A stretch of 64,000 nt of DNA from Axinella damicornis (lineage: Eukaryota; Porifera; Demospongiae; Axinellida; Axinellidae): NCBI GenBank assembly GCA_963931865.1, contig OZ007508.1, forward strand, positions 11,530,781 through 11,594,780. Direction: 5' to 3'. The translations under genes were made by a program, and so were the position numbers. The notes under the pieces are model-generated. The model made no database searches. It saw only the letters and a list, made by a program, of their open reading frames with translations, and was not told where the DNA came from. Shown one piece after another: positions 57,073 through 64,000 of this stretch (the first letter of the stretch is position 1; every line of letters starts with the position of its first letter).

Positions 57073-57119
57073 CTTGGTGCTGGAGATACGAGCGCTTTTG
57101 TCGTGCCGTCGGCCGCCAT
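57073..57119 (-). CDS. Candidate first coding exon (duplicate)
   Basis: An ATG at 57117-57119 opens a 47-nt frame (MAADGTTKALVSPAP) ending at AAG with the donor GTGAGTTTCAACAC. The segment is a diverged tandem copy of the neighbouring first exon at 57239-57295, including the donor region. It ends in phase 2, unlike its neighbour. Confidence 0.4.
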
Positions 57120-57238
57120 TGCAGCAACGCTCTCTTCGACTTTACTTGCCAGTACAACTCTTACGAAGGGCCAACAAAGATTCTGCCCACACACCCGTGA
57201 ACGCTGTTGTTCACTGACGCTTAATTGCCGAAACTCAC

Positions 57239-57295
57239 CGTGCTGGCAAAGTTGTAAGTGCTGTAATAACTTCGTGTCTTCCCTTTGTCCGCCAT
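57239..57295 (-). CDS. Candidate first coding exon
   Basis: An ATG in AATGGCGG context opens 19 codons (MADKGKTRSYYSTYNFAST) ending at the donor GTGAGTTTCGG in phase 0. If spliced to the acceptor before 54377 it would read in frame into the 331-codon ORF. That link is inferred from phase and strand only. Confidence 0.42.
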
Positions 57296-57411
57296 TGCTA
57301 GCGATCGACTGAGCGTGGTACCATGGTACGGTTGCCACGTGGCATGTGCGTTAATTGGAACTAACTGCAATACTTAGCTTGTGCTACAGCGAGTCGCAGC
57401 CGGAGTTGCAA
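57296..57411. promoter_or_regulatory. Probable bidirectional promoter
   Basis: Only 116 bp separate a minus-strand ATG exon (57295) from a plus-strand ATG exon (57412), both with consensus donors. The interval holds no TATA box or clear CCAAT. Head-to-head spacing this short usually means a shared promoter. Confidence 0.45.
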
Positions 57412-57475
57412 TGGCTACCAGGAGTGCGGTTGCCCCTCGAAGAGAGATAAAAGAAATTGGCAGATTCGAACCAGG
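57412..57475 (+). CDS. Candidate first coding exon, divergent gene
   Basis: ATG in CAATGGC context opens 21 codons (MATRSAVAPRREIKEIGRFE then P) to the donor GTACAG in phase 1. It does not read in frame into GTDC1 exon 1, so it either belongs to another gene or supplies a GTDC1 leader. Unknown family. Confidence 0.42.
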
Positions 57476-57712
57476 TACAGTCATATGGGTCATGCACTGA
57501 TAATATAAACAGTGTGGGCAACAGTGAAAGCCTTGATTGTATTCACGCATGTTGATCGGTCACGCCTACCGAACAAGAAATTGACGATGACCGCATGTTA
57601 GTTCGACCTCTGCTAAGTAGAAAGCCAATGAGGTGAGGGTGAGTGTGAGTGTGAGTCTTGAAGGCTAGAACAGCGGTTTTATCAAACGGCTACAGGGTAA
57701 GCAATGTAATTA

Positions 57713-58119
57713 CCGTAGTGTACGTATTAAGTGCCCAGGGGTCAGGGTCAATAGAATCCCGCTGAACAGGGGGGTGGGCGCTAGATGCGTACTCAGACTA
57801 CTTAGGATCCGCCCACCCATTCAGCACTGTATAAACAACAAGCGCTGCGGTAAGCTGTGAATACCAATGACCGGCTATGAATATCTAAGTCCATTTTTCA
57901 CGCATAGAAATTGATCGCGCGTCTTTAAGCTCGCCGTAGTTGACTGTAAATCGGCCTTTTTGAATGCACAACCTCGCCGAGAGGTTAAGAAATGCTGCTC
58001 AAAACTTTTGTGATGGGTGGGCCCTTACTACACTGCTTTTGGACCCTGTGCAGGAACTTGAGCCAAAACAGGGGGGTGGGCGGTTGATCCGTGGTGGGCG
58101 CTTGATACGTACACTACGG
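57713..58119. mobile_element. CCGTAGTGTACG element, complete copy
   Basis: CCGTAGTGTACGTATTAAGTGCCC and GGGCGCTTGATACGTACACTACGG form inverted ends flanked by TA. 407 bp. Two further copies are at 28400-29224 and 24043-24440. The Tc1/mariner assignment rests on the TA target. Confidence 0.9.
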
Positions 58120-58450
58120 TACTACGCAGTAATTGGCAATGGACGAACGTGATTACCCGAAATCCAGACTGCTGAGCTCAGCACATATGGTAATTTTGCC
58201 AAGTGTCACCAGGCCCACTTCTGCGTTTCGCGTGCAGGCCTGGGAACGAGGCTAATACAAAATCATACACATATCCACTTTGAGAATTTATGTGGTTGTA
58301 CAACTATAGTTTTGGTCACAAACGGGGCTTCCACAATACAAGTCACCAGCTCCAGACATGTTGACGCTATTTAGTACCTCATTCACACCAGTACCTATTG
58401 GCTATGGCATATTATGGCAATTTCATTCCCAAAGTGTTTCGCGAATAAAG

Positions 58451-58976
58451 AAGACCAAGAGCGCATGATCATTGTTTTTTCACGGCGGCGGAGGAAGAGC
58501 GTGTGACGGGCAAAAATTTTAAACAGGCAGAATCTCTGGCGTGTACCAAAAATAGCTCCACACATTGGCTTCATTGCGGATATCACACCACTGTATTCGT
58601 AGTAAAGTTGCTAGCTAGCTGTAAATGGAAGCGCTCGAAGTGAAGTCTGCGTTCTCACAGCCCTTATCGACACAAATCGACACAAATCGATTCGTTCTGC
58701 GTAGCCTGAAAAGTCGAAGATGGGGAGAAACGGCGGATGATTGTTTGCTCCATGAGGGTGGTATTGGCCCAGTTCTGTCTCTGACTGATAGTCAAGATCG
58801 ACCATTTCGCAGCTGTACCATTTCTCATGCACCCGCAATCTAGCTACGTGACTGGATGTGCAATTTTTAGTGCACACGAAAGATTCTGCTTTCACCAGGG
58901 AGAATACAAAGTCACACGCTCTTCCTCCTCTGCCGTGAAAAAACAATGATGTTATCATGCGCTCTTGAGAAGACTT
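58451..58976. repeat. 526-bp inverted repeat
   Basis: AAGACCAAGAGCGCATGATCATTGTTTTTTCACGG..GAGGAAGAGCGTGTGAC at the left pairs with the reverse complement at 58911-58976. No standard target duplication was found. The loop contains a tandem CGACACAAATCGA(C/T) and a short frame without homology. Confidence 0.7.
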
Positions 58977-59379
58977 ATAGCTGCCATGTAGAACTCACAT
59001 GGCATGAGCAAATTTTGTTCTAAACAAAAGAGGTCGGACACTTCACATACCTTCTACAACTGACTGTCTCCAAGGGAAATCGCACGATGTCTAAAGAGTT
59101 GAGGAGAGAGGCACCATCATTACACACAAAATGCTAACATACAGCAAACAAAAAGATAACAGTTTGCATAACAAGTACCGTGGGACCATCTACAGCAAGG
59201 GGGGACCAGGTATGGCTGCGATATTTGGTCCGGGGGGACTAATTATTCTACCGTGGACAGTACGAGGGGGGCCACTTTTCAGGGGGGACTGTCCACGGCG
59301 TGACATGCCTACATCCCAAGTTGTCCTCACAGAATGCAATCATGAGTGGTAATTAGTAATCAGCTGCAATATCATGAGT

Positions 59380-59632
59380 ACAATCACAGTCAACCTGCTC
59401 GTTGCTCTCCTCGACTTTTGACAGACACTCACGGGTAACACAGTACAGCACAGCGATTGGCTGTGTCTAGTCGCTGGCGACGGTGAAAGCCTGGAGAAAA
59501 ACCATTTCCCTGACGTCATTCACAATGCTTCTGATTTGTTAGGTCAACATTCCGACCTGGGGACAACTCGAATGTAAGATGGTGCCCAAACCCTTCCTCC
59601 TCCCCGCGCGAAGGATCTGGTTCCGAGACTAG
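59380..59632. mobile_element. Truncated inverted copy of the 59797-60180 MITE
   Basis: GACTTTTGACAGACACTC..GCGATTGGCTGTGTCTAGTCGCTGGCGAC..CTGGTTCCGAGACTA is the reverse complement of the first two-thirds of the next element. It lacks the other terminus. Confidence 0.8.
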
Positions 59633-59796
59633 TCAGAGACCTTGTTCACCTGGTGTAAGGTTTCATCTAGATAGTGCAGAACAATATTTCTCTACCAGGA
59701 CTAATGGACATACGCTCACAAATAAAACTGCCACGAATATGCCACCTTACGTAACGGTACACGAATCTAGACTGTAGACATCTACAGTCAAATGAT

Positions 59797-60180
59797 TAGT
59801 CTCGGAACCAGACCCTTCGCGCGGGGGAGGAGGAAAGGGTCTGGGCACCATCTTACATTCGAGTTGTCCCCAGGTCGGAATGTTGACCTAACGAATCAGA
59901 AGCGTTGATTGCGAATGACGTCAGGGAAATTATTTTTCTCCAGGCTTTCGGTGTCGCCAGCGACTAGACACGGCAAATCGCTGTGCCGTACCGCGTTACC
60001 CGCGAGTGTCTGACAAAAGTCGAGAAGAGAAACGAGCAGGTCGACTGTGATCGTACGCGTGATATGGCAGTTGATCGCCAATTACAGCGCATAATTCCAT
60101 TCCGTGAGGACAACTCGAATGTAGGCACGTGCCCAGACCCTTTCCTCCTCACCCGCGCGAAGGGTCTGGTTCCGAGACTA
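59797..60180. mobile_element. TAGTCTCGGAACC MITE, perfect 9-bp duplication
   Basis: Ends TAGTCTCGGAACCAGACCCTTCGCGCGGG and reverse complement, with exact TCAAATGAT on each side (59788-59796 and 60181-60189). 384 bp, no ORF. Confidence 0.95.
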
Positions 60181-60542
60181 TCAAATGATCTTACAAATAA
60201 TTTACAGTAAACTCACTGAAACTGACAGAAATTTATGACAAGAACTTCTTCAACAGTAACGGCTCACCACGACTGACAGTAGTATTGGTCTTCCAGGACA
60301 GTATTCAACACCAGGAACGATTCGTACAACTCGGATCGATCTTGCCCAACGCCACGTGGTAGTGTAAAATTTTATTACCTCATCGTCTGTTGCCGAGTAT
60401 TTAGATCGAGACCAAAGCGTAGCGATCTCGTTCCAGTGTGTAACCCTGGTCTGGGAACGAGATCCCTCCCCCCGCCCACCCCGGAAACGAAATGCATCTG
60501 ATCTGGGAACCAAACGACGTTTCACTCCCAAAGCAGCAAATT

Positions 60543-60739
60543 ATGGAGTTTCTCGACACAGGGAGGAAAATCGTATTCATTGAGCCGTTCTATGGTGGCT
60601 CCCACCGGCAGCTGGTGGATGAACTGGTGTGCGAGTTTGGCGGGGAGCTGTTCACCCTGCCCCCCACCAAGTGGCACTGGAGGACGAGGGTGTCCGCCCT
60701 GCACTTTGCCATGATCATCCCACCCAATGACAGCTACCA
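60543..60739 (+). CDS. GTDC1: GTDC1 / tRNA-queuosine mannosyltransferase, exon 1
   Basis: An acceptor (CCCAAAGCAG) six bases before the ATG implies an upstream non-coding exon. The frame encodes KIVFIEPFYGGSHRQLVDEL then TLPPTKWHWRTRVSALHFA, matching the N-terminus of animal GTDC1 (IIEAFYGGSHRQLVDLL..KKWHWRARTSALYF). It ends at ACCA with the donor GTGAGC, phase 2. GTDC1 is the cytosolic GT-4-type enzyme (QTMAN) that adds mannose to queuosine in tRNA-Asp. Confidence 0.93.
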
Positions 60740-60918
60740 GTGAGCTGACGTGCAAGACTGTAGAATAGTGTGCATTGTTCAGCATATGCATGCAGTGATC
60801 TGCTTGTAGTTCATGTGATGTATATGAGCCATGCTATAGCTACATTCATACTCAGGTATTTGCCACTCACCAGGCTGCCACTCAGAAATTGAATCACCAG
60901 CCTGATGTAAACAATACG

Positions 60919-61031
60919 TAGTCTCGTTCCCAGATCCAACACTTGCGGGGTATCACTTGCTGTGCATAGGAAGGAGGTCACAAGCGATCCTCACTGGGGT
61001 TGCTTGGGTCTGGGATCCTGGGAACGAAACT
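60919..61031. mobile_element. TAGTCTCGTTCCC MITE in GTDC1 intron 1
   Basis: A 113-bp element with inverted ends TAGTCTCGTTCCCAGATCC and GGGATCCTGGGAACGAAACT. The flanks do not show a clear duplication. Confidence 0.7.
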
Positions 61032-61446
61032 GATCAGTACACAGGACACTCTGTAAAGCAGCTTTTATTCATACCAGACCCATGGATACATGCACAATAG
61101 TAGGGCTGAGTGATTATGAGATGACCACGCAGACATGCAAAAGGGCTTATGGGTTTTCATGAATTATACTTAGCAGGACTGTGAATACAATAATTAATCA
61201 GGACTATGAATACATAAGCAATGGGTAGCCTTGAGACTTGCAAGTCTCCTTCAAACAGGAATTTTTGCATAGAAGTGTAGATATGCGGTCAATCCAACTA
61301 GGATGATGTTGTCCCATATACTGTGTTTCCATATCGGTACATATTGTTGTTACCATGCGGGGGGGGGGGGGGGGGGGGGGGGGAGCCTGGGAACGAGGCT
61401 AGATAGGCAAACATGTCATAACAGACAGCTGTTGTTGTCGTTATAG

Positions 61447-61614
61447 GACCTTGTTTGCTAGTAGTGTGCTGAACCTGTGTGAGCTGGTGTCTCTGCGGCC
61501 AGACCTTTCCCGCCTTCACAAAGTGCTGTACTTCCACGAGAACCAACTGGTGTATCCAGTGAGGAAGCAGCAGGAGAGAGATTTCCAGTATGGATACAAC
61601 CAGATCCTCTCATG
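61447..61614 (+). CDS. GTDC1: GTDC1, exon 2
   Basis: Acceptor GTCGTTATAG and donor GTAGGT. In phase with exon 1: TLFASSVLNLCELVSLRPDL then KVLYFHENQLVYPV and QERDFQYGYNQILS, nearly identical to the vertebrate protein, including the conserved HENQL loop of the glycosyltransferase N-terminal domain. Confidence 0.95.
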
Positions 61615-61665
61615 GTAGGTGCCTTTACTAGTGTGCATATTCCCAATGTTCATGAGCATCTGATG

Positions 61666-61758
61666 TAGCCTCAATCCCAGGCCCTGCCCAGCTTTTTGTC
61701 GCTTACAGTACGGTGAAGCAAGCAACGAAAAACAGGGCGGAGTCTTAGAGCAAGGCTA
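61666..61758. mobile_element. 93-bp TAGCCTCAATCCC MITE, perfect 9-bp duplication
   Basis: Inverted ends TAGCCTCAATCCC and CAAGGCTA with exact CATCTGATG on both sides (61657-61665 and 61759-61767). It is the smallest member of the family here and sits in GTDC1 intron 2. Confidence 0.88.
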
Positions 61759-62069
61759 CATCTGATGGCTTAGTAGCTTGTACACATCATTTTTAAGCCC
61801 ACTTAATGCATGCATGCCTGCTACTTCTGGTTTGTGATGAACTCAGTCCCACTGATGAGGTCCAACTGCACCACCCAAAAGGCTGTTGCAAGCACTGTTT
61901 GATTTGCACGATTGTACTGATGTACCCTTGTATTGTACCAGGTGTTCCGAATTTGTAATGTACAACTTTTTGGGGCCAGTCTGAATGCTATTTCAAGCCT
62001 ACATGCCTGCATATCTCATATTCGATGCGTCACTAAGTCTCATGCTGCATGTCTACCCCTGCCGTTTAG

Positions 62070-62729
62070 CCTTGTGGCGGATAGAGTTCTGTTCAACTCC
62101 CATTTCAACATGAAATCGTTTCTTGACACTATTGACTCCTACTTCCGTCTTATGCCAGACCATCGGCCCAAAGGACTGGCAGAACAGATCAAGCCAAAGT
62201 GCTCTGTACTTTTCTTCCCAGTTGAGGTACCACATTCCGTTTGTGTACTAAATTTGGAGCAGAAAGAATATTTAAGAGAAGTTGTGACTGAGGGTCAACG
62301 TGACGAATCATTGGATCTGAATAGCAATGCTTCTCGTGTGGAAAGTATGACCTTACAAGTGGATCTTTATCCTGGTAATGTGGTCGACTCTCTGCACACT
62401 TTGCAATCGTTCAAAGAGGGTAAAGGTAAAAGCTCAGTGTGTGACAGGTGTTCACTGCATGTAGACTCTAAAAGCACCACTCCTATTGTCCAAGCAATCA
62501 ACCCTGACTGCGCTGCGGAAATACAATGTGATGTTCTTGAGACGGAAAGTGAAAGTGACAGTAGATCGGGCAGACAGTCCAGTGAAATGCAGGAAGCTCT
62601 GGAAGGTTGTACTACACAGACTCAACATGAATTTGATGGGCACCTCCTATGTAGCAGCAGTAAGCCTATGGCATCTCTGGGAGCTGATCTTACGACTAGT
62701 CCTCTACACATCCTTTGGCCACACCGATG
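62070..62729 (+). CDS. GTDC1: GTDC1, exon 3
   Basis: Acceptor TGCCGTTTAG, donor GTAGGT, in phase with exon 2. It starts LVADRVLFNSHFNMKSFLDT then MPDHRPK and IKPKCSVLFFPVE, and ends HILWPHRW, all matching family landmarks. The 130-150 residues between are Ser/Glu-rich and poorly conserved, as is the equivalent vertebrate linker. Confidence 0.95.
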
Positions 62730-62836
62730 GTAGGTGTACATGCATGTGTATGTTGTTGTGATTGTGTGTGTGGTTCTGCATGCATGTGCAATGTGTGCAT
62801 GTGGTCACCAACGCTATACGATATTGACACTTGCAG

Positions 62837-62946
62837 GGAGCACGATAAAGGCCCGGATGTGTTCTCCTCAGCACTGATGAAGCTTGTTGATGCAGGACTA
62901 GAGTTCTGTGTGTCAATTTTGGGAGCACACACCAGTGACATTCCAG
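62837..62946 (+). CDS. GTDC1: GTDC1, exon 4; gene continues
   Basis: Acceptor GACACTTGCAG, donor GTACAT. EHDKGPDVFSSALMKLVDAG then FCVSILGAHTSDIP matches EHDKDPESFFKVLMHL..FHVSVLGETFTDVP. The remaining ~150 residues, including the E-x7-E-like sugar-nucleotide site (HEFFGVAMLEA in vertebrates), were not found and probably lie beyond 64000, past the LINE insertion. Confidence 0.92.
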
Positions 62947-63129
62947 GTACATGTATAAAAATATATTTGTTCCAGGTTTAAAGCTGTTAACAAGACACAT
63001 GTACAAGTCAGTGCATACCTTGCCTTGTACGAATCAGTATGAGCATGCACAGGTTACATTATGGTGATAACGCAAATTCAAGGAAGGTCTATGAACCGGA
63101 GAGTGTAAAAGAAATTTATAAAAGGCACA

Positions 63130-64000
63130 AAGTTTAAGAAAGTTTCTCCTTGTCTTTAAGGCTGTTAGATTTGCCAGAGACAATAAATCCTCATATTAAC
63201 TGGACTACTGCTTAAAGCAGACTCTGAGAGCAAACTTTCTGGACCTCTTCAAGAAGATTTATGTCTCTCTTGATATGTGGGCCCCACATGGCACAGGCGT
63301 ATTCTAGATGAGGACGCACAAGGGAACGTATAGCTGAAGTAATGAGGAGGTGTTAGAATGAGCAGCGAATGTTCTGTAGAGTAGGCCGACGTACTATAAT
63401 GTCTTACTCTTATGAGTGGACCAATTAAGGGATGAATTCAAGAGAACACCAAGATACTTGTAACTCTCCACTTGAGCAAGGTTTTGACTGGTATATATTA
63501 CACGCTGCCAGAGGCAGTGCATAGGGGTGTGTAGTGTTGATCAGTCCGCGCAAAGCGCGGAAATTTTTGTTTTGCCTTCATTTTTCAGTTATCAGGATGG
63601 GCTGTCGTGGCACCTTCGTGCTTTGCACTGCAAGTTCCAGATGTACGAGGATTACAGGACCCGGGCGCCGCCATGTGCTTCTTTCTTCCTCAAATTTCGC
63701 TCATGAACATAATACGTACGTACACATAGGGTATACTAGATCGTGGTCTCGTTCCCAAGCCGTTCGGTTTCAGGCAACGCACGGTATTGTGAGCTAAGGA
63801 GGCCAGGCCAAGGAGTTGCAACGTAGCGGCATCTAGTTAGTGATGAAGAAGTCAAAGGGGGTGCCACCCCCCCCCCCCCCCCCCCCCCCCCTCCCCAAGA
63901 TCCGCCACTTGACATACTTCAGGGGCAGAGCGCACTATCCTACGTGAGATGACCAACACTTTACACTTAGTAGCATTCATTGTCAGGCAATTCGCATCAA
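63130..64000 (-). mobile_element. LINE reverse transcriptase 3' part, interrupted
   Basis: Minus-strand frames give NCLTMNATKCKVLVISRR (at the window end), then after the nested MITE VESYKYLGVLLNSSLNWSTH, then LLYRTFAAHSNTSSLL and LVRPHLEYACAMWGPH, then LEEVQKVC. These are the post-catalytic landmarks of non-LTR (CR1/L2-like) reverse transcriptases, in order. Stops occur near the C-terminus. The 5' part lies outside the window. Confidence 0.85.
63484..63912. mobile_element. GGCGGAT MITE nested in the LINE
   Basis: The right end, a long C run followed by CCCAAGATCCGCCACTT, and the interior match 39249-39727 in reverse orientation. It separates LINE peptides ISRR and VESYKYLGV, so it inserted after the LINE. 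Confidence 0.75.

Noticed and set aside
57412..60739. Joining the exon at 57412 to GTDC1 exon 1 as a longer N-terminus
   Set aside because: The phase is wrong: the join reads out of the GTDC1 frame and meets a stop. The ATG at 60543 gives the conserved start.
61101..61260. Second TAGGGCTGAG hAT copy
   Set aside because: Only one end and some internal AATCAGGACTATGAATAC-like sequence are visible; no opposite end or duplication, so it is mentioned only under the complete element.
1..64000. tRNA or rRNA genes
   Set aside because: No cloverleaf-compatible A/B box pair or rRNA-like conserved sequence was noticed on reading; not exhaustively scanned.

Overview
This is eukaryotic, almost certainly animal, genomic DNA and most likely from a sponge. 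No bacterial gene organisation is visible. PORCN (the Wnt acyltransferase, an animal gene), GTDC1/QTMAN and an eRF1 fragment are recognisable as split exons with GT-AG borders. Several introns are tiny (two of 60 bp). The rest is dense with small inverted-repeat transposons, LINE, Ty3/gypsy, Crypton and pogo remnants and G/C homopolymers. The sponge assignment is an inference from compact introns and repeat style. No species marker was found.

Layout. 0-1.7 kb: fragments of an unknown minus-strand gene and a promoter-like stretch. 1.86-11.6 kb: an array of about 70 tandem units of about 139 bp. Each unit carries a constant 42-bp block that starts GTGAGT, ends in a pyrimidine-rich stretch plus TAG, and often contains ATGCAAAT. 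11.6-24 kb: an unknown two-exon plus-strand gene (12.2 kb), a gag remnant between inverted repeats, duplicated copies of sequence from the window start, weak minus-strand exons and LINE pieces. 24-28 kb: a hairpin, a broken Crypton and a broken pogo-like transposase.

29-41 kb: five minus-strand PORCN exons spread over 12 kb. In the large intron lie two complementary minisatellites, integrase and transposase remnants and a decayed P-loop gene. Immediately upstream of the PORCN exons sits the first ~128 codons of eRF1, cut off where a 37-bp minisatellite begins. 42-53 kb: nested MITEs, including a 612-bp element inserted with a 9-bp target duplication into a transposase pseudogene. 53.4-54.4 kb: an intact 331-codon minus-strand ORF with a PD...GEIQ arrangement suggestive of the PD-(D/E)XK fold. 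54-57 kb: a nested hAT. 57.07-57.48 kb: divergent first exons around a probable bidirectional promoter. 60.5-62.95 kb: four in-phase GTDC1 exons, with the gene running on past the last one seen. 63-64 kb: a LINE reverse transcriptase fragment split by a MITE.

The most unusual signals are the splice-motif satellite at 1.9-11.6 kb, a TAGYCTCG-ended MITE family with at least six 9-bp target duplications, the eRF1-minisatellite-PORCN junction, and the intact nuclease-like ORF. Functional statements rest on family recognition from the sequence alone; no search was run.
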